Source of the DNA: DAOTVC01 sp034437215
Lineage (GTDB): Bacteria > Chloroflexota > Anaerolineae > B4-G1 > SLSP01
Direction of reading: 5' to 3'
Length of the DNA stretch: 19,372 bases
Assembly (NCBI GenBank): GCA_034437215.1
Contig: DAOTVC010000022.1
Location: 1 to 19,372 of the forward strand
The notes under the pieces were generated by a model. That model ran no database searches, had not been told where the DNA came from, and saw only the letters and a list, made by a program, of their open reading frames with translations. Numbering within the stretch: the first letter of the stretch is position 1; each line of letters opens with the position of its first letter. Position numbers and translations under genes: made by a program. Positions 6,825 through 14,900 of the stretch are shown piece by piece.

Positions 6825-7750
6825 AACTTAGGCAGTTGATGACGCTAGTGGTGCTCTTTGTGACCATGTTCACTCTCAGCGGCTGTTACTGGCAGCGTGA
6901 GGTGGAGGAGAGCGAGCGCGGTCTCCTCATGCCCGACGGGGTGACCTTGCAGGAGGTCGTGGGCGCCGGACGCTACACCAACCTCGGTTGGTACGCTGAT
7001 ATCAACACCATCGACGTCAGCGCCAAGACCACCTCCTGGTCCGACCCCGATCTGGTCACCGCCGACAAGCAGCCCATCGGTCTCGCCGTCGGTATCACCT
7101 ACCGGCGCATGTCCGACGACGAGAGCATCCGGGCCATGTGGAGCTCTTATCGGGCGGAGACGTTGAGTGACGACGCGCTGGCCCAGCAGGTCCTCAACCG
7201 TATCCCCCGCGTGGCCAAGGAGGTAACGTCGGAGTACACCCTCGACGAGATGCTCGGGGTGGGGTTAGGTGAGGGCTCCGGACGGGCAGTCATCACGCTG
7301 GATCTCTTCAACAAGCTGGAGCCCGAGCTGGCCGAGGCGCACATTCAGCTCCTCGACGTTGGCATCAATAACATCTCCCCCTCTGATGAGTATCTCAGTC
7401 TGCTGGAGGAGAAGGCCAACGCCCAGGTGCGGGTCGAGGTGGCGCGGGAGGAGACCAAGGCCCTTCAGGAGCAGCTGGCTCAGGAGGAGGCCCAGACCCA
7501 GATCGAGCTGGAGAAGGCCCGGCGCCAGAACCAGGTCAACGCGGAGCTGGCCAAGACCTACGAGCAGAGCGCCGAATACTATGAGCTGGAGCGCCTGCGC
7601 TTGCTGCAGGGGATCCTCGGGGATCAGGACAAGCTCTACTTCATCCCTGAGGGGACGAACCTATCCGTCTTCCTCACCGGCGATGCGACGACGGCGGTCC
7701 CGGTTTCGACGCCCGAGCCACAGGTCATCCCTGAACCGGAGGGCGACTGA
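6821..7750 (+). CDS. SPFH/band-7 (prohibitin-like) lipoprotein
   Basis: A 309-aa exported protein. The signal peptide (KLRQLMTLVVLFVTMFTLSGC) ends in a lipobox LSGC with C22, so it is likely lipid-anchored on the outer face of the membrane. The body (about 35-190) reads as an SPFH/band-7 domain: 'SERGLLMPDG', 'VTADKQPIGLAVGITYR', then 'LDVGINNISPSDEYLSLLEEKANAQ', the usual transition to the coiled coil. A long charged helix (about 190-265, rich in E, Q, K, A) would mediate oligomerisation. The C-terminus is a proline/acid-rich tail. SPFH proteins form large rings that organise membrane domains or regulate proteases; they usually have a membrane helix, so a lipoprotein version is less common. 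GTG start at 6821 with AGGAGG upstream, overlapping the preceding stop by 4 bp. The partner substrate is unknown. Confidence 0.85.
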   Translation: MKLRQLMTLVVLFVTMFTLSGCYWQREVEESERGLLMPDGVTLQEVVGAGRYTNLGWYADINTIDVSAKTTSWSDPDLVTADKQPIGLAVGITYRRMSDDESIRAMWSSYRAETLSDDALAQQVLNRIPRVAKEVTSEYTLDEMLGVGLGEGSGRAVITLDLFNKLEPELAEAHIQLLDVGINNISPSDEYLSLLEEKANAQVRVEVAREETKALQEQLAQEEAQTQIELEKARRQNQVNAELAKTYEQSAEYYELERLRLLQGILGDQDKLYFIPEGTNLSVFLTGDATTAVPVSTPEPQVIPEPEGD

Positions 7751-7790
7751 GGCTAAAGGGACTTTTTGATCTCTCTTATCACATACCCGG

Positions 7791-7827
7791 AGCGGTCCGG
7801 CTGTTGACACCTATCAGCCGGACCGCT
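7791..7827. terminator. Bidirectional terminator hairpin between convergent genes
   Basis: A perfect 13-bp stem, AGCGGTCCGGCTG (7791-7803) with CAGCCGGACCGCT (7815-7827), and an 11-nt loop. It lies between the end of the SPFH lipoprotein gene (7750) and the end of the convergent minus-strand gene (7843). Neither side has an adjacent T-tract, so it may rely on stem strength or a factor. Confidence 0.6.
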
Positions 7828-7842
7828 TCGGGCTTCAGATCT

Positions 7843-8379
7843 TCAGGGCCAGAGGGTAAGGAGTTCGGGGGCGATGCCCGCCGGGACGTCGTCGCGCAGG
7901 GGCGTTCTCAGCGTCAGCAGCCTTCCACCGCGCATGCGCCCGACCCTGATCGCGCCCGGCTCCTGCCAATGGCGGGCGAGGGTCCCCGTCTGCAGGGTCT
8001 CCATCAGGCGCTCCCCCTCTGTCTCCGCCTCCTGAGCGTCCCGGTAGGATCCCAGGAGCACGATGTAGCGGGTCACCTCCAGGTCCTCCAGCACCGACCA
8101 CGCCGTCTGCGTGTGCTCGCGCGATTGGCAGGGTCCCACAGGACGGGCCGAGACGATGGCCTCCTTGTCGACGTCCACCTCGTGGGCGACGTCGCGTACG
8201 CCCTCCCCCGTCTTCCAGAGAACTGCGTTCACGACCTGACCCGCCTCGCGCCCCAGAGCCTCGTAGGTGGCATCCTGTGCCAACCCCTCTTCCCGTTCGG
8301 CGTGGGCGTCGAGAACCGCTTGCAGCTCCTCTAGCAGCATGACCCGCAGCGCTTGCCGGTTTCCCCTTAGCCGGTACAA
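7843..8379 (-). CDS. Conserved-looking hypothetical protein
   Basis: Up to 178 aa, soluble, acidic, with no signal peptide or membrane segment. The N-terminal half is helical with charged heptads (LLEELQAVLDAHAEREEGL). The second half holds 'TRYIVLLGSYRDAQEAETEGERLMETL', faintly like a SPOR-type or ferredoxin-like strand-helix repeat, but I cannot assign a family. Amino-acid composition and third-position GC look like real coding, unlike the competing longer minus-strand frame that overlaps it. The start is uncertain: TTG 8379 has AGGGG about 9 nt upstream, whereas ATG 8340 gives 165 aa with no clear ribosome site. It is convergent with the SPFH gene and divergent from the 8423 gene, with only 43 bp between starts if TTG is used. 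Confidence 0.6.
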   Translation of the reverse strand: MYRLRGNRQALRVMLLEELQAVLDAHAEREEGLAQDATYEALGREAGQVVNAVLWKTGEGVRDVAHEVDVDKEAIVSARPVGPCQSREHTQTAWSVLEDLEVTRYIVLLGSYRDAQEAETEGERLMETLQTGTLARHWQEPGAIRVGRMRGGRLLTLRTPLRDDVPAGIAPELLTLWP

Positions 8380-8380
8380 T
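8353..8380 (+). promoter_or_regulatory. Probable promoter of the 8423 gene
   Basis: TTGCCG (8353-8358, 4 of 6), 16-bp spacer, TACAAT (8375-8380, 5 of 6). It places the transcript start about 36 nt before the ATG at 8423. It overlaps the 5' end of the divergent minus-strand gene, so the two genes may interfere with each other's expression. Confidence 0.5.
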
Positions 8381-8422
8381 CTGACTTGCCCCTGTAGGTT
8401 CTATCGCGAAAGGAGAGGTAGA

Positions 8423-9091
8423 ATGGCCGAGGTACCGAGTCCGTGCACCGATTTCGAATGGAGTGTCTACGACGACGCGACCTTCGCGGGTCTGGCGGCG
8501 CTCATCCCCATCCCCCTGGTCGATTGGTTTTTCGAGGAGTTCTTTCGGCGGCGCATGGCGCGTGGCATCGCCCGCTATCGCGGGAAGGAGCTGCCCCCTG
8601 AAGTCGGCGCGGAGTTGAATCGCGGTGAGGGCTGTGCGCAGGCCTGTCTCTCCCTGCCCGTCAAGGTGGCCTGGGAGCTGGTGAAGCGCACTATCAAGAA
8701 GTTTCTCTACTTCCTGAGCATCAAATCCGCCACCGACAGGCTCAGCTACTACTGGCACCGCGCCTTCCTCATCGACTGCATGCTGCTGCAGGGTCGGTTG
8801 GACGATCAGCCATCAGCCCGGATTGCCCGGGAGGCGATGGCCCGGACCCTCGACGCGACCTCCACCAGCCCCATGCTGGGGCTGGCGCGCAGCGTGGTCA
8901 CGAGCACGCGCCACGTCCTGCGGACGGTGCGCAAGGCACGCCGGGGTGAGGAGGACGAGGAGATCGCGGAGAAGCGCTCCCTCATCCAGCGGCGCTGGGA
9001 CAGCTTCCGTGACCACCTCCTCGACGTGGCCGCCCGCTACAACGTCCACTACGAGGCGTTGGAGGGAGAACTGGTGAGTGGTGAGGGGTGA
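8423..9091 (+). CDS. Hypothetical protein with a hydrophobic N-terminal segment
   Basis: A 222-aa protein starting at the ATG at 8423 behind AGGAGAGG (8411-8418); an earlier in-frame start at 8267 would lack a ribosome site and run through the promoter. A hydrophobic stretch (about 20-38, TFAGLAALIPIPLVDWFFEEFF) could be a membrane or membrane-associated hairpin. 'LPVKVAWELVKRTIKKFLYFLSIKSATDRLSYYWHRAFLIDCML' (about 75-118) is amphipathic and basic. The C-terminal third is helical and highly charged (KARRGEEDEEIAEKRSLIQRR), with a long predicted helix. The pattern loosely recalls small membrane-associated GTPase-partner proteins, but no motif supports that. I do not recognise the family. Confidence 0.75.
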   Translation: MAEVPSPCTDFEWSVYDDATFAGLAALIPIPLVDWFFEEFFRRRMARGIARYRGKELPPEVGAELNRGEGCAQACLSLPVKVAWELVKRTIKKFLYFLSIKSATDRLSYYWHRAFLIDCMLLQGRLDDQPSARIAREAMARTLDATSTSPMLGLARSVVTSTRHVLRTVRKARRGEEDEEIAEKRSLIQRRWDSFRDHLLDVAARYNVHYEALEGELVSGEG

Positions 9092-9170
9092 TATACACTC
9101 AGGGATCGGTAACCAGGGAATAGGTGCAGAACAGTGTCGAGCTTGTGCCTGATCCCTGATCCCTTAGGTA

Positions 9171-9251
9171 GTTCCAAGGTTTAAAATGCGCCACAGCGCG
9201 AGCAAATCCCTGGGAAAGCGTCAGAGTTTGGAGGGCTTAGTTTCTTGGAAC
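9171..9251. repeat. Short inverted-repeat-bounded segment
   Basis: GTTCCAAG (9171-9178) and CTTGGAAC (9244-9251) are perfect 8-bp inverted ends around 65 bp in the convergent gap between the 8423 gene and the phosphopantetheinyl transferase gene. It is either a long-loop terminator-like structure or the remnant of a tiny mobile element. No target-site duplication is evident. Confidence 0.3.
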
Positions 9252-9255
9252 GGCC

Positions 9256-9957
9256 TTATCCCTCGTCCCTCTGCCGCACGACGAGGGCGCCGCAATGGAG
9301 GGGAAGCCGTAGGTCGTAGAAGGACCACCTTTCGCTATCACCGGCGTGCCGGTCCTCGAGGAGGCACGGAGGCGCTGTGGGACTGACGGGGACGTCGAAG
9401 GCCTTCAAGGGATATCGCAGCCCCTCCCCGCGCGCCTTGACGTAGGCCTCCTTCCGCACCCAGGTGGTGAAGAAGGCTCTCAGCCGCAGGGTGGGAGGGA
9501 GTGCCTGCAGCGCCTCGCTCTCGGCGGGTGAGAAGAAGCGCTTCGCCAGCCCCTCCAGGTTTTCCAGCGGGCGGACCCTCTCCACGTCGATGCCCACTAT
9601 CCGCTCGGCGACCGCGTAGAGGGCGAGGTCACCGTTGTGGGCGAGGTTGAAGTAGGGACCACCCTCCAGCTCCGGCTTCCCCCAGGCATTGGGGGAGAAG
9701 TGCAGCTGGGCGGGGGGCTTGCCCCGGCAGGCGCCGAGGAGCTCCCGCAGGATTCCCCGGGCGGCGACGAAGCGCCGGCGCACGACGGGCACGCAGTAAC
9801 GCGCGGCGCGGGCCCTCTCCTCCGCGTCGAGATGGTCGTAGAGAGCCGCCAGCCGCTCGAACGGCGGGTCGAGGGCTGCCCACCAGAGGCGGACCCCGGT
9901 CGCCGGCGAGGGAAGGGAGAGGCACGTACCGGCAGAGCTCCCCCCTACCCGCTCCAC
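9256..9957 (-). CDS. Sfp-type 4'-phosphopantetheinyl transferase
   Basis: Transfers phosphopantetheine from CoA to the ACP serine, activating the carrier domains of the adjacent lipid synthase (the job of PfaE in Pfa clusters). It is 233 aa, the usual size for the Sfp/HetI group. Visible motifs: the FSPNAWGKP segment (about 87-95), FNLAHNGD (103-110), the magnesium-binding GIDVERV with D124 and E126, and WVRKEAYVKARGEGL with W166, K169-E170 and K174. The start is placed at GTG 9957, which has AGGGGG about 8-9 nt upstream and clears the preceding gene by 34 bp. Longer in-frame starts would overlap the zinc-ribbon gene and add a proline-rich, non-homologous tail. It is last in the minus-strand lipid operon. 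Function is confident; that it serves this synthase is inferred from position. Confidence 0.93.
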   Translation of the reverse strand: MERVGGSSAGTCLSLPSPATGVRLWWAALDPPFERLAALYDHLDAEERARAARYCVPVVRRRFVAARGILRELLGACRGKPPAQLHFSPNAWGKPELEGGPYFNLAHNGDLALYAVAERIVGIDVERVRPLENLEGLAKRFFSPAESEALQALPPTLRLRAFFTTWVRKEAYVKARGEGLRYPLKAFDVPVSPTAPPCLLEDRHAGDSERWSFYDLRLPLHCGALVVRQRDEG

Positions 9958-9991
9958 CGGTACGTTCCCCCTGTGCCCCTCCCTTTCGCGG

Positions 9992-10243
9992 TCAGTGGGC
10001 GAAGGAGAGGCGGGAGCGCTTGCAGGACTGGGCCAGGGCATCGGGGTTGGTGACGTAGAGCTCGGTGTAGCCGCACTCGGTGCAGACCCAGGCCTTGATG
10101 GGGAAGGTGCGGCGTCCCCGCAGCACTACCCCGGGCTTCTCGTAGATCTGGATGGAGAGGGTCTCCTCGTCGGTCGTGTCGGCGTTGGCCAGAATGGCGC
10201 GCGAATTACACCTCGGGCAGATGCCGCTGCGTATGGTACTCAT
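9992..10243 (-). CDS. Small zinc-ribbon protein between pfaD and the PPTase gene
   Basis: An 83-aa protein with two CxxC pairs, C9-C12 (ICPRCNS) and C54-C57 (VCTECGYTELYV), forming one zinc ribbon across about 45 residues. The motif 'WVCTECGYTELYVTNPDAL' is typical of a widespread small zinc-ribbon group of unknown function. The ATG at 10243 has a near-perfect AAGGAGGT site about 5 nt upstream, indicating strong translation. It begins 152 bp after the end of pfaD, in the same direction, and is followed by the transferase gene 34 bp on, so it may be co-transcribed with the transferase. No role in lipid synthesis can be read from the sequence. Confidence 0.8.
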   Translation of the reverse strand: MSTIRSGICPRCNSRAILANADTTDEETLSIQIYEKPGVVLRGRRTFPIKAWVCTECGYTELYVTNPDALAQSCKRSRLSFAH

Positions 10244-10395
10244 GGTGAACCTCCTTGGGTAATTAGTGAGCAGTGAGAAGGGATGGGGGATCAGGAATCG
10301 TATCGGGAGTAGCTCGCTCTTTCTGCCTCACTCGTTGACGGCTAACATTGGTGCTTGTTTTATCATCCATTCTCACTTGGGTTAATTTTGGACCC

Positions 10396-11988
10396 TCAGT
10401 CGACGTCCCACTCACGGGGAACGCGCAGGCCCTGGAGGCGCAGCTCCTGGAGACGATAGAGCCGCGCGGCGCCCTCGAGCAGCCGGTGGGCGATGTCGAC
10501 GGCGTGCCGGTTCTGCGGCTCCTCCAGGTTGGTGCCCCGCGCCCAGTCGTTGAAGGCGCCCATGGCGGGGCCGCACCAGATCTGATAGTCCATCTTGCGC
10601 GCCTCCTCCCCCTGAACGGCCCAGGGGGTCGCCAGGCCCAGGTACCAGCGGAAGATGAGGGCCATCTTGCGCTTGGGGTTCCCTTCGGCCCGTCGAATCT
10701 GCTCCGGATCGCGCTCGCTGAAGAAGGTGATGCACTCCTGCCAGACCTCGGCGCAGCTGCGCCGGAAGATCTGCTTCTCGATCTTGGTGCGCTCCGCTGC
10801 GGGTAGGGCCTCGATGCTGTCGTAGGTCTGGTAGAGCTCGAAGAGCTTGCGAGCCCGCATGGGGAAGAGGGTCCCCCGCTTGAGCACCTGGACCTGCACC
10901 CCCATCTCGAACATATCGGCGGCGGGCGCCATCATCACGTCGGTCGTGGCGGCCTGGGCCAACAGCGTCTTGACGCTCTGCGAGGTCCCTGCTTCGACGC
11001 AGCCGTGGTTGATGGAGCCGGTCACGACGTACGCGGCGCCCATCATGAAGGCGCCCAGGACCGCCACGGGCGTCCCGATGCCCCCGGCGGCGCCGATGCG
11101 TACCGGCGTCGCGTAGCCCTCCGCCGCCTGGATCTCGTTCCGCAAGGCGATGAGCGAGGGGAGGAGGCAGACCAGCGGGCGGTTGTCGGTGTGCCCGCCG
11201 GAGTCGGCCTCCACGGTGATATCGTCGGCCACGGGCACCTGCCCGGCCAGCCGAGCCTGCTGCTCCGTCACCCGTCCCTGTTCGACGAGCTCGCGCAGCA
11301 GCGCCGCCGGGGCGGGCTGCAGGAACTGGACGGCGACCTCGCGGCGGGAGAGTTTGGCGATGATGCGGTTGCCGATGACGATCTTGCCCTCCGCGTCTAG
11401 GGAGAGGCCCGCCACCCGGTAGCGCACCACCTCGGGCGTGAGGCGGAGGTAGGCGGAGGCCTCGACGGTGCGGACGCCCTGCTCCAGGTAGAGGTCGACG
11501 ACGCGGCGCTCCAGTGCCGGCTCGCCGGGGCTGTGGATGAGATTGAAGGCGTAGGGACCCTCGGGCAGCGCCCGCTGTACGCGGCGGAGAGCCGTCTCGA
11601 GCCGTGCGGGTGTCAGCCCGCCGGCTCCGAAGGAGCCCAGGAGTCCTGCGGAGCCCAGGGCGATGACCAGCTCCTCACCGGAGATGGCGTTCGCCATCGC
11701 CCCCGCCATGTAGGCGTAGCCGGTGCCGTAGGTCTCCCGGAAGGCCGGATCCCCCAGGCGCTGGGGGGGCAGCGGTCGGGCGACGGCGAGGGCTTCGAGC
11801 CCCTCTGCTCTCCTCGGTTCGAGGTGCCCCTCGTTCGTGACGCCTACCCCCCGTCCGTCCTTGACGACGAAGCAGGGGTGCGCCAGGTCTCCCAGCCGCT
11901 CCCTGATCTCCGCCGCCTCGTAGGCGATGGAGCTCGGAGGGCCCTGCCAACGTTGCTGGTAAACTCTCTCTGCTACCGGTTCGTTCAT
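10396..11988 (-). CDS. pfaD: PfaD-type trans-acting enoyl reductase
   Basis: A 530-aa FMN-dependent TIM-barrel protein of the nitropropane-dioxygenase-like group, acting in trans as the enoyl reductase of Pfa synthases. It controls which double bonds are reduced during chain growth. Diagnostic stretches: RETYGTGYAYMAGAMANAISG (about 84-104), the leader LGSAGLLGSFGAGGL (111-125), the active-site/flavin motif EADSGGHTDNRP (260-271, with H266), AAGGIGTP (300-307) and the phosphate-binding region GAAYVVTGSINHGCVEAGTS (317-336). The C-terminal helical extension (about 410-530, with RWYLGLATPW and DYQIWCGPAMGAFNDW) is characteristic of PfaD. The length is near the family norm. The ATG overlaps the upstream stop as ATGA and has AAGGAG 5 nt away, indicating coupled translation. 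Confidence 0.95.
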   Translation of the reverse strand: MNEPVAERVYQQRWQGPPSSIAYEAAEIRERLGDLAHPCFVVKDGRGVGVTNEGHLEPRRAEGLEALAVARPLPPQRLGDPAFRETYGTGYAYMAGAMANAISGEELVIALGSAGLLGSFGAGGLTPARLETALRRVQRALPEGPYAFNLIHSPGEPALERRVVDLYLEQGVRTVEASAYLRLTPEVVRYRVAGLSLDAEGKIVIGNRIIAKLSRREVAVQFLQPAPAALLRELVEQGRVTEQQARLAGQVPVADDITVEADSGGHTDNRPLVCLLPSLIALRNEIQAAEGYATPVRIGAAGGIGTPVAVLGAFMMGAAYVVTGSINHGCVEAGTSQSVKTLLAQAATTDVMMAPAADMFEMGVQVQVLKRGTLFPMRARKLFELYQTYDSIEALPAAERTKIEKQIFRRSCAEVWQECITFFSERDPEQIRRAEGNPKRKMALIFRWYLGLATPWAVQGEEARKMDYQIWCGPAMGAFNDWARGTNLEEPQNRHAVDIAHRLLEGAARLYRLQELRLQGLRVPREWDVD

Positions 11989-14900
11989 GCGACTCCTTTC
12001 GTTCCGGCGGCCTCCTGCAGGCGCAGGCCGATGTCGGTAACCTCGTAGATCCGCCGCTCCCCCTTCCAGAGGCTGGCCTCACCGACGAGGGTGACCCGGT
12101 CGGGGCGGACATCCCGATCCCGCAGGTGCACCTCCAGCTCCAGGGAGCCGTCCTCCGGTCTGACCTGCCCGCGGTATTTCCAGACGGTGGTCAGCTCCGG
12201 GGCCGCAGAGAAGCGGGGCGAGCGCAGGTGCCCCCCAAGATCTTCGTGCAGGGCGTAGACCTGCAGCGCCTGCAGCATGGCCTCCAGCCCCAGAGAGCCC
12301 GGCATCACGGGGTCCTGGTAGAAGTGGCAGGCGAAGAACCAGTCCTGCGGGTCGATCTGTATCGCGGCATGGACGTAGCCCCGGCCGTAGCGACCGCCCC
12401 CCTCAACGATCCTGACGGAATCCAGGAAGTCGAGCCGGTCCCTTGCCAACCGGTAGTGGGGTCGGGTGGGTGACGTTGTGTAGTAGCTGCGTCGGGTCTC
12501 TGTCGCCTGCAGATCGAGGAAGTTGATCTGTTGGTGGCGCAGGGATGCCTCTTGGCACCAGGGAGGTGACGCCTTGCCGCCGTCCAGCCCCTGCTGGTTC
12601 AGAAGCGCCCGGCGCTCGAAATAGCCGAAGGCGGCCTCTCCCTCGTAGAAGGTCTCGCCCTCGCAGGCGAGCGAGAAGGCAAAGCGCTGCAGAATGGTCC
12701 CCTTCACCGTCGTGGTGGAGAGGAGGCGCACCCGATCGGTGACCGTGCGCCCGCGCAGGTCGGGTGTGGCGCGCAGGCGCCCCGCGCCGTCGAGATTGCG
12801 GAAGTAGAGGTCGCTCGCGGCGTGGGAGAGGGCCGAACCCAGGTAGGCCGAGAGGAAGCCGCAGGGTTGTAGGGCCATCTCCATGTAGACGGCGTAGGGG
12901 GTGGTGGGAGAGCCGTTCTGACGGTAGAACCAGGCGTCCTCCGGCACGTCGTACTCACTGACCAGGGTGCTCCCCGCCCTGATCTCGCCCGGCGTCCCTT
13001 CGACGTCGAGGACGCGGCTGATGAGCATCAGGCCGCCGTTGGGAATGCGGGGCAGCCGGCGCCCCTCGAAGGCGGCGTAGGCCGGTCCGAAGCAGCGGGC
13101 GGGCGAACCGGTGGCGAAGGCCTCCAGGTCGGCGCTGTCAAAGAGGGGGAGCGAGCGGCGGGAGGAACGCGGAGACGGCTGGGGGCTCTGTAGCAGCTGA
13201 GCGTAGGCATCGATCTGGGTCCGTATGGACGCGCCCGTCTCCTGCAGGGAGGTGTGGCGCGCCTCCAGAAAGGCACCGTGGGAGCGTGCTCCGGCGTCGG
13301 GCAGGGGCCCATCCGCCGGCTCTTCCTGCCCGGCGCCGGCGAGAACCGGCACGTGCACCCGTTCATCGTAGACCGCTTGGATCGCGGGGATGGCGTTCGG
13401 CGCCTCGCCGGTGGCGTAGAGGTCGCTGATGTCCACCTCCACGCCGTGGCTGAGGAGCTGCGCCAGCACGCCGAAGATGGAGACGACGTCGGGCGTGCCC
13501 TTCTTGTTGATGGCCATGGCGGCGTGAGGTTTCCCGGCGAGGATCTCGTCGATCCAGCGGGTGCAGGTGCGCTGGGGGCCGAGCTCTACGAAGAGCCGGG
13601 CGCCGCTCGCGTAGGCCTGCTCCACCAGGCGCGGAAAGTCGATCTGCCGGCAGGTCATCTCGGCGAGGGCGCGCGCCAGGGAGCGGCTCCCGATCTGGAG
13701 GGGGGCCGCGCAGGCGGCGGAGTAGAAGGTGCAGGCGGGCCGGTGGGCGATGGGGTGGGTGTAGAGCTCGACGAGCTCCGGGAGCTCCGAGCGCATCACG
13801 TCGGCGTGGATGACGGCGTCGTAGGGCACGGGGAGGGCGTGACAGTCCAGCGCCTCGATGACCCGGCGGCAGCCGGCGGGGTCGCCGCCGATGACCCCCT
13901 CGCGGGGCGTGTTGATCATGCTGAGGGTGACCCGCGGCTCCTCTCGCAGGGCCGCCCGGATCTCCTCGACCGGTGCCTTGAGCAGGTAGGTCTGCCAGAG
14001 GGTGTCGTCGGGCGCCCGGGGGGGCACGCCCCACCGCTCGCGCACGGCCTCCTTGCGGCCCGAGAGGCGGCTCTCGAAGAGCGGGGAGTTCCTCCACGCC
14101 CGGCTGCCGGCGTCCACGTCCTGCCAGATCTCCGCGGCCCAGAGCATGCTCGCCTCGCCCAGGCTGTAGCCGAAGGCGGAGGCGGGCCGGACGCCGAAGT
14201 GGTCGCGCAGGAGGGCGGTGAAGAGGATGGCGAAGCTCGTGCCGGCTTCGATGAGGAGTGCAGGCTGCTTCACCAGCGCGCCTTCGTGGGCCCGCCAATC
14301 CCCGCGGGAGAGAGGCGCGACGCTGCGGGGGTAGAGCATCCGCTCGGCCAGCGCCTCACCCAGGTCGGGGATGATGCGGGCGAAGCGCTCGTGCAGCCGG
14401 GGAAAGAGCCGGAAGAGATCCCGCCCCAGGTTGGGGTAGGCGTTGAAGGCTCCCGGATAGACGAAGGCGACCTCCCCCTCCTCTGCCAGCGGTCGCGGGG
14501 TGAAGTAACTGCCGCGGGGCGTGCTCCACGCCTGCTGCCGGCGGATGGACTGCGGCACCCCCTCGAGGGCGAAGTCGATGTCCCGCAGCAGCGCCTCCCG
14601 CGTCTGCCCCACGAGGACCAGGGTGTACCCCCCGGCGGACTGGCGGCGATAGGTCTCGAAGCAGCGGCGCGCCACGGTCTGCAGCTCGGTCTCCGTCGCG
14701 CTCTCGTCGACCCTCCGTCGCAGTCGGCGTAACGCAGCGAGCAGCGCCTCCTCCTCACCCCCGAGGGGCAGGAGGTAGCAGGCGGCGTTCTGGAGCTGCC
14801 GGCTGTCCCGCCGCGGCTGGGGGTAGTCCGACAGCAGGAGGTGGGTGCAGCGCCCCTCCTCGTCCACGGAGAGCAGGGACGCCAGACGTCCGTCCGCCCC

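Noticed and set aside
7835..8758. 307-codon minus-strand frame overlapping the 7843-8379 gene and the 8423 gene
   Set aside because: Low-complexity G/R/P-rich translation typical of an antisense shadow. It overlaps two better-supported genes, one with a clear promoter and ribosome site.
9171..9251. Insertion sequence or MITE
   Set aside because: Only 8-bp inverted ends with no target duplication and no transposase; kept only as an inverted repeat.
9958..10041. Longer start for the phosphopantetheinyl transferase
   Set aside because: It would overlap the zinc-ribbon gene by 50 bp and add a proline-rich stretch unlike the family. GTG 9957 has its own ribosome site.
13254..14732. 492-codon plus-strand frame antisense to the PfaB-like gene
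   Set aside because: An antisense shadow of GC-rich coding sequence. The opposite strand has unmistakable AT and KS-like motifs and the plus frame has no domains.
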